Part shown: positions 25,890 to 34,515 of the stretch, piece by piece
Layout of the letters: each line of letters starts with the position of its first letter
Numbering within the stretch: the first letter of the stretch is position 1
DNA from: Streptomyces sp. AP-93
GTDB taxonomy: Bacteria > Actinomycetota > Actinomycetes > Streptomycetales > Streptomycetaceae
Direction: 5' to 3'
Assembly (NCBI RefSeq): GCF_022808175.1
Contig: NZ_JALGBX010000001.1
Location: forward strand, 186,001 to 250,000
DNA length: 64,000 nt
Notes under the pieces: generated by a model
The model's database searches: none
Told to the model about the DNA's origin: nothing
What the model saw: the letters and a program-made list of their open reading frames with translations, nothing else
Position numbers and translations under genes: made by a program

Positions 25890-27536
25890 CTGAACCGTGC
25901 GGCGGATCACATACGTGCCACTCGCGGGGTCCAGGACGGTCAGGTGTTGGTCTTGCAGTCCGCGTGCGCCGATGCGCTGCCAGGCGGCGGTGTCCCGGTC
26001 CGCGCTGTATCCACACCGTGCATTGGGGCAGGTGGCCCATTTCCAGCCCGGTCGGGTGCTGTCGGGGGCGGCGTGGTGACGGAAAGCGGTCAGGCAGCGG
26101 GGACAGAATCTGGAGGTGCCGCGCGCGGGGACGATGACCACGGCGATCCCGTGCCGGGCCGCCTGATGGAGCACGTCCGCCACGATCTGCCCACGTACCG
26201 AGCTGGAGAGGCGGGTGTTGAGGGTGCGGCCCTTGCCGCGGGCCTCCATGTCCCGCAGGTCCTCCAGATAGATCACCGACGCCCGTGCGGCACGGGCGTG
26301 ATCCACCATGAACCGGGCGGCCGCCTTGGCGATCTCCGCGTTCAGGCGCCGGCGCCGCTTACTGACCCGTGAGTGTTCGGTGCGCAGCACGTCGAGTTTT
26401 GCGGCCGTTGCGGGGTCGGGGCACCGGCCGGGGGCGCGCCAGCCGTCCATGAGGCGTTGCAGGTGGGCGGCTTTTGTCCACAGGTGTTCGGCGTGGATGC
26501 GGAGCCGGTCGGCTTTGGCCAGTACCCCGTTGACGCGGAGGAAGACGGGCTGTCCGTCCGTGACGACGGCCGGTTGGATGCCGCCGGTCACGGTGAGGGT
26601 GCCGCCGGTGAGGAGAGTGTTGAGCCCGTAGTCGAAGGCCACCGCCCGACCATGTCCGTCACGGCGGGTCTTGGGGACGGCGGTGGTGTGGGCGACATCC
26701 AGGCGCAGCCGTCCGCCGTGCGGGCGCAGGGTGGGGGCGTGCAGGGCGGCGGCGCTGTCGATGGTGGGTGGCAGGCGGAAACGGATCCGTACCGGATGCC
26801 AGTCGGCACGGGTGCGCGGGTCGTGGCGTACCGGGAGCCGCACGGTCAACACCGCATGGTGCGCCGGGTCGTCCTCGCACCGGGTCAGGGTGGCGAGCTG
26901 TTTGTCGGCGGCGGCCAGCACCACCTGCCGGCCGCCGCCCGGCGCCGCCTCCAGCTCACACAGACCGGCGGGCAGACGCCGGTGTACCGCAAGGAATCGC
27001 AGGACCTGACGGGTGCGGGAACGGAAGACGGACGCGGGCACCACAGTCCCCTGCGGACAGGCCGCCCACAACGCCGCCCACTCCTCCACGGTGCGTTGCA
27101 TCGGATCCCCGCCGGCCGGCCAGGTGGTCAGGACCGCGTCCACCAGCCCGGCCCGCCATTCAGCCGACCGCAGGACCCGCCCGGCCTGCTCCTCAGCGAC
27201 CCTGCGGACCCGGTCGGGCACATACAGCGCTGCCGGAACGACAGCCGTCCAGCCCAGCGTCCGCATCGCCATCCACGCGTTCGACGGCAACCGCTCACCC
27301 GACCGGGCAACACCCGAAGCGAGCAAAGCCAGCTCGGCCCGAGACCAGTGCCCGCCGATCACCCCGGCGGCCATTGACTCCACCAGCGTCGTCAGCCAGC
27401 CCACCCGCTCACCGAGTGCGGCAGTGTTCAGGACCTCACCGCTGACGGTGTCCAGACCCCGGAACGCGGTGGCGGACACGCACGCCACCCGCCCGGCCTC
27501 CCCCTCACCCAGCGCGATCTTCCGGCGCACCCCCAC
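25476..27536 (-). CDS. Large TnpB/Cas12-like RuvC nuclease, solitary
   Basis: 686 codons from GTG 27536. Recognisable only from about residue 300: RuvC-I AVAFDYGLN (Asp302), RuvC-II VIYLEDL (Glu425), a zinc ribbon with CPRC (478-481) and CPNARC (503-508), then RuvC-III SADRDTAAWQRI (Asp513/515). All acidic residues are present, so the nuclease should be active, although the usual Asn of DRDxNAA is Ala. RuvC-I sits about 110 residues later than in compact TnpB, so the N-terminal recognition region is larger, part-way to Cas12. Residues beyond ~550 are Pro/Arg/His-rich, carry no fold and overlay strong hairpins, so the translated tail probably reflects a guide-RNA locus. No TnpA, serine recombinase or CRISPR array is nearby. 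It could be an immobile, domesticated TnpB. Confidence 0.85.
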   Translation of the reverse strand: MGVRRKIALGEGEAGRVACVSATAFRGLDTVSGEVLNTAALGERVGWLTTLVESMAAGVIGGHWSRAELALLASGVARSGERLPSNAWMAMRTLGWTAVVPAALYVPDRVRRVAEEQAGRVLRSAEWRAGLVDAVLTTWPAGGDPMQRTVEEWAALWAACPQGTVVPASVFRSRTRQVLRFLAVHRRLPAGLCELEAAPGGGRQVVLAAADKQLATLTRCEDDPAHHAVLTVRLPVRHDPRTRADWHPVRIRFRLPPTIDSAAALHAPTLRPHGGRLRLDVAHTTAVPKTRRDGHGRAVAFDYGLNTLLTGGTLTVTGGIQPAVVTDGQPVFLRVNGVLAKADRLRIHAEHLWTKAAHLQRLMDGWRAPGRCPDPATAAKLDVLRTEHSRVSKRRRRLNAEIAKAAARFMVDHARAARASVIYLEDLRDMEARGKGRTLNTRLSSSVRGQIVADVLHQAARHGIAVVIVPARGTSRFCPRCLTAFRHHAAPDSTRPGWKWATCPNARCGYSADRDTAAWQRIGARGLQDQHLTVLDPASGTYVIRRTVQELDQPVQHTKPTHPDSPEPGPQRSAVDRTKSGPTRDRPVPRQRRRVPAPPGAPASTGPGGKRPAGRQPQSPTHRTQRRGGRQAPHTMSTPNRHQPTGARLGAGFHLHTHATPTRQRARRDPRHFSQGAEQPTPPRKT

Positions 27537-27561
27537 ACCCCCGCCCCCATGGCGATCTACA

Positions 27562-27576
27562 GTCCGATCATCGGAC
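27562..27576. promoter_or_regulatory. 15-bp palindrome upstream of the TnpB-like gene
   Basis: GTCCGATCATCGGAC is a perfect inverted repeat with a 1-nt centre, 26 bp upstream of the GTG start. It could be an operator or part of the element's left end. The 248-bp gap to the multicopper oxidase gene holds no other gene; its 27577-27675 part is richer in A and C than its surroundings. Confidence 0.5.
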
Positions 27577-27784
27577 CCACATACGGAACGAGCCCAACCC
27601 CGGCAAGGTCACGCAACACGACGAGATCCCGCGCAACACCCAGGGAAACCAGACCAATCCGTGAACTGTGCGCGCCCCCGTCATGGACGGACGGCTCCCC
27701 GCCGGGCATTTCGGCCCCGAACGCCCCGGCCCGGTGCCGCGCTGACGACCGCGCGCCGCCGGCCCGGTCCGGGGCGGGATCCGG

Positions 27785-29464
27785 CTACCGCTGGTAGCCG
27801 AGCACGGTCATCATCCCTGCCTCCGCGTGGAAGACGTTGTGGCAATGGACCATCCACAGGCCGGGATTGTCGGCGTCGAAGTCCACCGTCAGCCTGCCGT
27901 TGGGAAGGACCACCGCCGTGTCCTTGCGGGCCCCGCCCGCCCGGCCGGCGAGGCCGAAGGTGTGCCCGTGCAGGTGGAGCGGGTGCCACATCGTCGTGGA
28001 GTTGTCGAACTCCAGCCGGACCCGTTCCCCCGCCTTCACCGGGTGCCGCTGGTCCGGGGCGTACGGCTTGCCGTCGAAGGCCCAGTCGTACTTCGCCATC
28101 CCGCCGGTCAGCTTGATCCGCACCGTGCGGTCCGGTTCGCGCGCGGCCAGCGCCACCGGCTCGGCCGCCTTCAGGGCGTCCGCCGTCAGGGGCCGTCCGG
28201 TCAGCTCGGCGGGCCGGGTCGCCGCGGTCGGCGCCGCCCCCGTACCGGTGCGCAGCACCGCGAGCGCCGACGCCGAGTCCCCCTTGCCCTCGGCGAGCGC
28301 GGTCAGCGGGAACACCCCGTCGCCCGCCGTCACCAGGACGTCGTAGCGCTCGCCCATGCCCAGCAGCAGGGAGCGGGCGGCCGCGTGCTCCACGGGGAAG
28401 CCGTCGGTGTGGGTGACCGTGAACTCGTGGCCGCCCAGGGCGATCCGGAAGGCGGTGTCCCCGCCCGCGTTGATGATCCGGAGCCGGATCCGGTCGCCGG
28501 GGCGGGCGGTGAAGACCGAAGGGTCCTCGGGGGTGCGGCCGTTGACCAGGTAGTGCGGGTACGCGACATCGCCCGGGTCCCTGCCGAGGACCTCGCTGAC
28601 CCCGCCCATGAGGAGCCGCGACGGACCGCTGCTCGCGGCGGGTGCGGGCGTGCCCGTGGCGCCGGCACCGGAACCTGAGCCTGAGCCGGAACCGGAGCCG
28701 TGGCCCGAATGGCCGCCGCCGCTCGAGCTCATGTCCATGCCCTTGCGGAGTTCGGCGAGCACGGCCTCGGGGGTGGAGCCGTCCACCCCGTCGAGCCAGT
28801 CGTCGAGTACGACCACCCACTCCTTGTCGTAGGAGAGGGGCTCCTTGGGGTCCTCGACGATCAGCGGCGCGTACAGGCCGCGGTCCTGCTGGACGCCGGA
28901 GTGCGGGTGGAACCAGTACGTCCCGGGGTGCGGGACGGCGAACTTGTACGTGAACGAGCCGCCCGGGGCGATGTCCCGCTGGGTCAGCCCCGGCACCCCG
29001 TCCATGTCGTTGCGCAGCGCCAGGCCGTGCCAGTGCAGGGAGGTGGCCTCGGGGAGGTTGTTGGCCAGGGTCAGGGCGAGGGTGCCGCCCGCGGTGACCC
29101 GTACCTCCTGGCCCGGGAGCTTGTCCCCGTACGCCCACGAGCGGACGGAGCGGCCGGCGCCGAGGTCGAGCGGGGTGGCGGTGGCCGTCAGCCGGACCTC
29201 GGTGAGCGGGCCCGTGGCCTTGCGGGCGGCCTCGGCGGCCTGCACCTCCGCGCCGGCCGGGTCCACGTAGCCGCCGGGGGCGGGGGAGGCGGACCCCTTG
29301 CCCGTGGCGCCGGCGCCGTGGTCCATGCCGGCCATGCCGGAGCCCGAGCAGGCGGCGAGCAGCCCGGTGCCTGCGAGTGCGGCGCCGGCACCGAGGACGG
29401 CGCGGCGGGACGGCGAGGAGGGAGAGGGAGAGGGAGCGGGAGAGGGGGAAACGGAAGAGCGCAT
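27785..29464 (-). CDS. Secreted multicopper oxidase
   Basis: 559 residues. A Tat-type start (SRRAVLGAGAALAGTGLLAAC) that also ends in a lipobox suggests an exported lipoprotein. All copper motifs are present: HWHG (~145), WFHPHSG (~186), HPLHLHGHTF (~497) and HCHNVFHAEAGMM (~540). These form the T1 site and the T2/T3 trinuclear cluster, with Met as axial T1 ligand. A Gly/Ser-repeat insert with GGGHSGHGSGSG at ~260-285 could bind or buffer metal. It probably oxidises Cu(I) or organic/metal substrates outside the cell. ATG 29464 has GAGGTG upstream. The DUF6153-like gene lies just upstream on the same strand. Confidence 0.93.
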   Translation of the reverse strand: MRSSVSPSPAPSPSPSSPSRRAVLGAGAALAGTGLLAACSGSGMAGMDHGAGATGKGSASPAPGGYVDPAGAEVQAAEAARKATGPLTEVRLTATATPLDLGAGRSVRSWAYGDKLPGQEVRVTAGGTLALTLANNLPEATSLHWHGLALRNDMDGVPGLTQRDIAPGGSFTYKFAVPHPGTYWFHPHSGVQQDRGLYAPLIVEDPKEPLSYDKEWVVVLDDWLDGVDGSTPEAVLAELRKGMDMSSSGGGHSGHGSGSGSGSGSGAGATGTPAPAASSGPSRLLMGGVSEVLGRDPGDVAYPHYLVNGRTPEDPSVFTARPGDRIRLRIINAGGDTAFRIALGGHEFTVTHTDGFPVEHAAARSLLLGMGERYDVLVTAGDGVFPLTALAEGKGDSASALAVLRTGTGAAPTAATRPAELTGRPLTADALKAAEPVALAAREPDRTVRIKLTGGMAKYDWAFDGKPYAPDQRHPVKAGERVRLEFDNSTTMWHPLHLHGHTFGLAGRAGGARKDTAVVLPNGRLTVDFDADNPGLWMVHCHNVFHAEAGMMTVLGYQR

Positions 29465-29554
29465 GGTGGAACACCTCGTGATGGTGTGAGGCAGGCAGAT
29501 GGGCACCGTCTGCCGCCGCCCCGAAGGCATGCGGGGGCGACGACGGAGCCCGGC

Positions 29555-30091
29555 CTATACGCGCAGCACCGTCAGCAGGGTGAGGAGTTCGCGGGGCGGC
29601 GGCGGGTCCGGACCGCCGGACCGGCCCGGCGCGCGTGCCGCGCCCCCGAGCGGCGCGGCACGGCGCGGGCCGGCCAGCCCGGCTCCGAGGACCAGCAGGG
29701 TGAGGGCGCCGAGCACGGCGAGGCACACGGACATGGGGTCCATGCCGGAGTGCTGAGGGCGCGGGGCCTCGAAGGTGGCGGCCGTGGTGGTGGTGGTGAC
29801 GGTGGTGGCGACCGCGGCGACGGCAGCGGCCGCCGTGTCCGGGGAGGCCACCGTGTGCGACCGGCCCGTCAGGTCCGGAGCGTCGGCCGGTCGGCCGCCG
29901 TGCGCCTCCCCGGACGGCGGATGGCCGCCCCGGGGAACGAAACGGACCGACGGCACGTCCTCCATGGCGTGGGCCGGAGTCGGATGGCCCAGCGTGTGCA
30001 TGCCCGCGATGCCCAGCAGCAGCGCGGCGAAGAGCAGCAGCCGGGGCCACCGGACTGCTGGTCGCTGCGTGCGCAAGGTTGGGCGGGTCAT
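29555..30091 (-). CDS. DUF6153-like membrane protein
   Basis: 178 residues. An N-terminal helix (LLLFAALLLGIAGMHTLGH) carries the GMH motif common in DUF6153 proteins. A Thr/Ala/His-rich extracytoplasmic stretch follows, then a second helix (MSVCLAVLGALTLLVLGAGLAG) and a Pro-rich tail ending in LLTVLRV. Its place upstream of a multicopper oxidase, and a distantly similar protein at 34081 beside DUF305/DUF3105 genes, suggest a link to copper or redox handling. Biochemical function unknown. Confidence 0.7.
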   Translation of the reverse strand: MTRPTLRTQRPAVRWPRLLLFAALLLGIAGMHTLGHPTPAHAMEDVPSVRFVPRGGHPPSGEAHGGRPADAPDLTGRSHTVASPDTAAAAVAAVATTVTTTTTAATFEAPRPQHSGMDPMSVCLAVLGALTLLVLGAGLAGPRRAAPLGGAARAPGRSGGPDPPPPRELLTLLTVLRV

Positions 30092-30163
30092 GGGCGGAAC
30101 CCTACCCGGGGTGGGTATCCGATCGGAGGACCGGACCCGGCCGCGTTTAGGATTAGTCACACT

Positions 30164-30979
30164 ATGTCCATAAAAGTCCCGCCGCTGAGCCCCCGGAAAC
30201 CCGGGGACCCGATCAAGCACGTGAAACCCGTCAAGTCCCGGAGATCCTGGAAGTCCGTGAACAGCCCCTCCACCGCGACGGGTCCCGCCGCCACGGCCGG
30301 GGCCGGTGCCCGCTCCGTGGCCCTCCTCATAGGGCTCGGCGCCGCCGCCTACACCGCGTGGGTCCTCGAAGTCGTCCTCTCCACCGGCCTGAACCCCATC
30401 GAGACGTACGTCAGCGAGCTCGCGGCCCAGGACCAGCCGCTCGGCGGCCTGTTCCGGGCCACCGACTTCACCGCCGGCCTCCTCGTCTTCTTCGGCGGCG
30501 TCCTGGCCCTGGTCCGCCTCGCCAGGCGCGTCGAACCCCGCCGCCTCTGGTCCGTCGCCGGCTGGTCCGGGATCACCCTCTTCGGAGCCTCCACCGCGGC
30601 GGACGCCTGGCTGCCGCTGAGCTGCACGCCGACCGTGGACCCCGAATGCGCGGCGCGGGAGACCGCCGGCCTGGTCCCCGCCACCCATCAGGCGCACGCC
30701 GTCAGCAGCAGTCTGGCCATGACCGGAGCGCTCGTCGGGATCGTGGCCCTCACGCTCGCCGCCCGCCGCTACGGCCGCCTCGCCCCCCTCGCGCGATTCG
30801 GGCCCGCGCTCGTCGTACTCGAACTGCTCGCCACAGCCTGGACCCTGGTCTCCATCGCCCTGTTCACCGCCGGGCACGGCACCTGGGCGCTCGGCGCCGG
30901 GCAGCGGCTCCAGGTGCTGTTGGTGGCGGTCTGGCTGGGCCTGCTCGCGTACTCCGTCCACCGGGATCGCCGCACGTGA
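30164..30979 (+). CDS. DUF998-family integral membrane protein
   Basis: 271 residues from ATG 30164; a GTG near 30256, closer to the first helix, is an alternative because 30164 lacks a clear ribosome site. A ~45-residue basic N-terminus is followed by six helices. NPIETYVSELAAQDQPLGGLFRATD after helix 1 is the DUF998 hallmark, and the extracytoplasmic loop LPLSCTPTVDPECA holds two Cys that could pair. A late HQAHAVSSSLAMTG motif is also conserved in the family. Function unknown. It overlaps the hydrolase start (GTGA), so the two are coupled. Confidence 0.8.
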   Translation: MSIKVPPLSPRKPGDPIKHVKPVKSRRSWKSVNSPSTATGPAATAGAGARSVALLIGLGAAAYTAWVLEVVLSTGLNPIETYVSELAAQDQPLGGLFRATDFTAGLLVFFGGVLALVRLARRVEPRRLWSVAGWSGITLFGASTAADAWLPLSCTPTVDPECAARETAGLVPATHQAHAVSSSLAMTGALVGIVALTLAARRYGRLAPLARFGPALVVLELLATAWTLVSIALFTAGHGTWALGAGQRLQVLLVAVWLGLLAYSVHRDRRT

Positions 30980-31899
30980 GCGGACCCGGGGCCGGGGCAA
31001 CTCCCGGAAGGTTCGTACGCCTCCCAGCCGGCCCCGCAGGACCCGCCGCCGACGGAGTACCGCTGCACGTCCTCGTGGAGGGTTCCGGACCTCCCGTCGT
31101 CCTCAGCGCCGGGCTCGCCATGGCCTGGTTCGACTGGGACGCCGTCGCGGAGCTGCTCGTCGCCGCCGGCCGTACCGTCGTCCGGTTCGACCGTCCCGGG
31201 CACGGGCTGAGTGCCCCCGCCGTACGTCCGCCGTGCGCGGCCGGGGAGGCGCACCGGATCGCCGGGCTGCTGGACGCGCTGGGGCTGGGCGCCGAGCGCG
31301 TCACCGTGGCCGGGCACTCCATCGCCGGGTTCCACGCCGAGGCCTTCGCCCGGCTGTACCCCGGGCGCACCGCGGCCCTGGTGCTGGTCGACGGCAGCGT
31401 GGAGGAGCGGCCGCCCCGTACGGTCCTGCCCGCCGGGCTGCGCACCGGGGCCGCCCGGGTGCTCGGCCGGGCCGTGACCGCCGCCGGGCTGCCGGCCGCG
31501 CTGGGCCCCCTGGCCCGGCGGACCGCCGTACGGGCATCCCGCGCGGGCGGCGCGGACCCGGCCGCGCGGGACCTCGTACGCCGCTGCTACCGGACCGGCC
31601 GGGTCTGGCGCGGAGCCCTGCTGGAGAACGCCCGCTACCCCGACACGGCCGCCGAGGTGCTGGCGCTGCGCGCGGCGCTGCCGCTGACCGTGCCCGCCAC
31701 CGTCCTGGCCGGCCACGACCCCGGCGCACGCCGCCCGGACCTGGGCTGGCTGGGCCGCCAGGCGGCGCTGGCCGACGCGCTGGGCGCCCGGTTCGTGGTC
31801 GCGGAGCCGGCCGGGCACCTGGTCATGCTGGACCGCCCGCACCAAGTGGCGCGGGCGGTCCTGTACGCGGCGGAGCCGGGGGCTCCGGGGGAGGCCTAG
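30976..31899 (+). CDS. Alpha/beta hydrolase
   Basis: 307 residues from GTG 30976, overlapping the previous stop by 4 bp. Fold landmarks: oxyanion region VLSAGLAMAWFDWD, FDRPGHGLS, nucleophile elbow VAGHSIAG (Ser), LVLVDGS after strand 6, VLAGHDPG as possible acid-strand region, and catalytic His in EPAGHLVMLDRP. The cap domain (~residues 140-215) is Ala/Arg-rich. Soluble, cytoplasmic. The substrate is unknown; coupling to a DUF998 protein hints at lipid-like substrates but this is only inference. Confidence 0.85.
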   Translation: MSGPGAGATPGRFVRLPAGPAGPAADGVPLHVLVEGSGPPVVLSAGLAMAWFDWDAVAELLVAAGRTVVRFDRPGHGLSAPAVRPPCAAGEAHRIAGLLDALGLGAERVTVAGHSIAGFHAEAFARLYPGRTAALVLVDGSVEERPPRTVLPAGLRTGAARVLGRAVTAAGLPAALGPLARRTAVRASRAGGADPAARDLVRRCYRTGRVWRGALLENARYPDTAAEVLALRAALPLTVPATVLAGHDPGARRPDLGWLGRQAALADALGARFVVAEPAGHLVMLDRPHQVARAVLYAAEPGAPGEA

Positions 31900-32315
31900 C
31901 CCCGGGCGTAGACCGCTTCCGCCCAGCCTGCTATCTGCTGTTCCGAGAGGTGCTTGGCCAGGTCGGCCTCGCTGATCATCCCGACCAGCCGCTTGTTCTC
32001 GATGACGGGGAGCCGGCGGATCTGGTGGCTCTGCATCTCCTCCAGCACCTCGGAGACGTCGGCGCCCGCGTCGATCCAGCGCGGGGTGCCCTGGGCCATG
32101 TCGCCGGCCGTGGTCTTCGACGGGTCGTGCCCCTTGGCCACACACCCGATGACGATGTCGCGGTCGGTCAGGATGCCGCAGAGGCGTTCATTGGAGTCGC
32201 TGATGGGCAGCGCGCCCACATTGAGCCGGCTCATCAGCTGAGCGGCCCGGTCCAGGGTCTCGGTGGCGGGGATCCACTGGGCCCCGGGGTGCATGATCTC
32301 TCCGGCGGTGGTCAT
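31896..32315 (-). CDS. CBS-domain protein
   Basis: 139 residues made of a tandem CBS pair (Bateman module): first CBS ~1-65 (GEIMHPGAQWIPATETL, GALPISDSNERLCGILTDRDI), second ~72-130 (RWIDAGADVSEVLEEMQSHQIRRLPVIENKRLVGMISEADL). Such stand-alone modules sense adenosine nucleotides and regulate partner proteins; the partner is unknown. Soluble. ATG 32315 with AGGAGG upstream. Its stop overlaps the convergent hydrolase stop by 4 bp. Confidence 0.92.
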   Translation of the reverse strand: MTTAGEIMHPGAQWIPATETLDRAAQLMSRLNVGALPISDSNERLCGILTDRDIVIGCVAKGHDPSKTTAGDMAQGTPRWIDAGADVSEVLEEMQSHQIRRLPVIENKRLVGMISEADLAKHLSEQQIAGWAEAVYARG

Positions 32316-32550
32316 CGCGTAAACCTCCTGAGCGAGCCGTAGCGGCCGGGCGCGGGTGCGCCGGCCTCGGCGTCCTCATCCTCATTCGCCCGTTCGGCCC
32401 CCGCGACCCGGCGGGGGCGGGAGGGGGCCGTTCGGGTGACCCCGCGCGGGTGCGGTCACGCGGTGCGGGGCCCTGCGGGGCGGAGTCCCCTACCCGCCCT
32501 TCGCCCGTTCCCCGGGCTCTGCCCGGACCCCCCTGGGGCTCCGCCCCAGA

Positions 32551-32605
32551 CCCCGCGCCTCAAACGCCGGCGAGGCTGGATTTGGCCGGCGTTTGAGGCG
32601 CGGGG
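32551..32605. repeat. 21-bp inverted repeat of the dispersed intergenic family
   Basis: Arms 32551-32571 and 32585-32605 are perfectly complementary around a 13-nt loop containing GGCTGGATTT. The 3' side continues GGGTCCGGGGGCGGAG and a CTGGGGCTCCGCCCCAG hairpin precedes the left arm, matching copies at ~8.3 and ~39.4 kb. It sits in the 337-bp gap between the DUF305 gene end and the CBS gene start, where it could terminate the DUF305/DUF3105 transcript. I see no gene in this gap. Confidence 0.85.
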
Positions 32606-32652
32606 GTCCGGGGGCGGAGGCCCGGGCGACGGTGCCGCACGCGGCAAACGGG

Positions 32653-33357
32653 TTACCCCGCGGCCAGCGGATCCGCTCCGCGCTGCTTCAGCATGTCGGC
32701 CATCAGCTGGAGCTCCGCCTGCTGGGCCTCCACCATGCCCTGGGCCAGCGCCCGCTCGGCCGGGTTCACGCACTGGGTGGCGCAGCCCTGGGCCATCCCG
32801 ACGCCGCCCTTGTGGTGGTCGGTCATCAGCCGCAGGTAGAGCACCTCGGCGTCCCGGCCCTCGGCGGAGCCGAGCTGCACCAGCTCCTCCTTGGTGGCCA
32901 TGCCGGGCATCAGCGCGCCGGGCTTGGTGACGACCCCGCCCATGGCGTGGCCGGCGCCGTGGTCGCCGCCCCCACCGCTCCCCATCCAGGACATCGGCGG
33001 CTCGTCCGCCACAGTCTTGGGCAGGCCCCACATGTCCAGCCAGCCCAGCATCATGCCGCGCTGGTTGGCCTGCGTGCTGGCGATGTCGTAGGCGAGGGTG
33101 CGTACCGGCTCGTCCTTCGTGCGGTCGCGCACGATGAAGGACATCTCCACCGCCTGCTGGTGGTGCACCGCCATGTCCCGGGCGAAGCCCGCGTCCGCGG
33201 AGTAGAGCCCCGGCGTACGGGAGGACGCGGGAGCGGAATCGGTTCCCCCGGCGGTGGCGACCGTGGCCCCCACCGCGAAGAGCAGCGCCAGGCCCACGGC
33301 CGAGCCCGCGGCCCAGTACGTACGGGTCACGGAGCCGCGACCGGACGTACGGGTCAC
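32653..33357 (-). CDS. DUF305 secreted protein
   Basis: 234 residues. A single N-terminal helix/signal (TYWAAGSAVGLALLFAVGATVATAGG) precedes a four-helix-bundle DUF305 domain with the paired motifs FARDMAVHHQQAVEMSFIV and LRLMTDHHKGGVGMAQGCA, plus a His/Met-rich middle (DHGAGHAMGG). Ferritin-like DUF305 proteins are found beside copper genes, and the His/Met clusters could bind metal. GTG 33357 overlaps the DUF3105 stop by 4 bp (GTGA), so the two are coupled. Confidence 0.88.
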   Translation of the reverse strand: MTRTSGRGSVTRTYWAAGSAVGLALLFAVGATVATAGGTDSAPASSRTPGLYSADAGFARDMAVHHQQAVEMSFIVRDRTKDEPVRTLAYDIASTQANQRGMMLGWLDMWGLPKTVADEPPMSWMGSGGGGDHGAGHAMGGVVTKPGALMPGMATKEELVQLGSAEGRDAEVLYLRLMTDHHKGGVGMAQGCATQCVNPAERALAQGMVEAQQAELQLMADMLKQRGADPLAAG

Positions 33358-34007
33358 TTGTCGGCCAGCCCGTTCGTGCAGGGAGCGCCCGGCTCGGGGG
33401 TCTGCGTGCCCTGCACGTACTTGGTGAGGAACGCGGCCACCCGGGCGTCGTCCGCCTTGTCCACGGTCAGCTGCTTGCCCCACGCGCTGAGCATGATCGC
33501 GCCGGACTGCTCCTTGACGGGGCTCATCAGCGTGAACGGGGTCTTGGCCACCTTGGCGGCGAGCTTCTCCACGTCGGCCTTGGCGGCCTTGTCGGTGTAC
33601 GTCACCCACACGGCGCCGTGCTCCAGCGAGTGGACGGCGTTGGTCTCGGGGACGGGGTTCGTGTAGACGTCGCCGTTGCAGTTCATCCAGCGGGGGTGGT
33701 GGTCCCCGCCGACCGGCGGGTTCATCTCGTACTTCACCGGGGTCTCGACGTGGTTGCGGCCGAGGTTCTTGGCGTCCCAGGTCTGCTCGCCGGCGACCGG
33801 CGCCTTGAGGGCCGCCTCCTTGGCTTCCTTCTTGTTCTGCTGGTCGATCATCACCCACGCGCCGAAGCCGATGAGCGCGGTGACGATGGCGGCCGACGTG
33901 GTGATCGCGATGGCCTTGTTGCGCCGGTCGCGCGACTGGTCGGCGCGCCGCATCTCGGCTATCCGCGCCTGGCGGGAGTTGTTGGTTTCGGAGTTCCTGC
34001 TGGCCAT
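33354..34007 (-). CDS. DUF3105 membrane-anchored protein
   Basis: 217 residues. Cytoplasmic N-terminus rich in Arg (RQARIAEMRRADQSRDRRNK), one membrane helix (~33-52), then an extracytoplasmic DUF3105 domain with NHVETPVKYEMNPPVGGDHHPRWMNCNGDVYT, HSLEHGAVWVTY and a C-terminal Cys (APCTNG) that may pair with the MNC Cys. The conserved His/Asp residues suggest a metal site. First gene of a coupled pair with DUF305, a combination frequent in Streptomyces. Function unknown. Confidence 0.9.
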   Translation of the reverse strand: MASRNSETNNSRQARIAEMRRADQSRDRRNKAIAITTSAAIVTALIGFGAWVMIDQQNKKEAKEAALKAPVAGEQTWDAKNLGRNHVETPVKYEMNPPVGGDHHPRWMNCNGDVYTNPVPETNAVHSLEHGAVWVTYTDKAAKADVEKLAAKVAKTPFTLMSPVKEQSGAIMLSAWGKQLTVDKADDARVAAFLTKYVQGTQTPEPGAPCTNGLADK

Positions 34008-34080
34008 GGCCCTGAATCCTTCTTGCTGAGGGGGGTGGAGTGGAGAACGCGCTGCCTGAGCGCCGCCGGACCGGGACCGG

Positions 34081-34494
34081 TCAGGTCCGCAGCACCTGGA
34101 GGGCGTACAGGTCGGGGCCGCGCGCGAGCGCCGAAGGGGGCCGGATCCCCGCCGCGGGCGCGGGGCGCACGGCGGGTGCGGGAGCCCCGCCGGCCACCAG
34201 GGCCGCGGGCGGCGCCGGGGGCAGGAGTCCGGGGAGGACGTGCGAGAGCGGCGAGCAGCCGGGCCGGTCGTAGGGCGCCACGCAGACGACGCGCTGCGCG
34301 CCCGGCGCGTGGGCGGTGTGCCCGGCCCGCGCGACCGTCCCCGAAGCGGGCGGCTGCCCGGCCCCGGCCCCCACCCCGGCCGTCCGGCACAGGAACGCCG
34401 CCCCTGCCAGCACCCCGAAGGCCATCAGGAGGACGGCATGGCGGAGCACCGGACGTCTCCGACGTCCCTGCTCGTCCTGCGCATGGCCCCCCAT
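34081..34494 (-). CDS. Small membrane/secreted protein, possibly DUF6153-related
   Basis: 137 residues. Basic N-terminus (EQGRRRRPVLRHAV), one hydrophobic helix (LLMAFGVLAGAAFLCRTAG), then a His/Pro/Ala-rich extracytoplasmic tail with two Cys (VVCVAPYDRPGCSPL) ending in DLYALQVLRT, like the LRV/LRT ends of DUF6153 proteins. No good ribosome site precedes ATG 34494; a downstream start is possible. It lies 73 bp upstream of DUF3105 on the same strand. A 17-bp palindrome just upstream may regulate it. Confidence 0.6.
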   Translation of the reverse strand: MGGHAQDEQGRRRRPVLRHAVLLMAFGVLAGAAFLCRTAGVGAGAGQPPASGTVARAGHTAHAPGAQRVVCVAPYDRPGCSPLSHVLPGLLPPAPPAALVAGGAPAPAVRPAPAAGIRPPSALARGPDLYALQVLRT

Positions 34495-34515
34495 GGGCGC
34501 CGATGGTAATGCTCA

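Noticed and set aside
25476..27536. CRISPR array or Cas1/Cas2 near the RuvC nuclease
   Set aside because: No regularly spaced direct repeats and no adaptation genes are visible on either side.
29464..29530. Upstream start for the multicopper oxidase at 29530
   Set aside because: It would add 22 residues before the Tat signal; ATG 29464 has a ribosome site and gives a proper signal.
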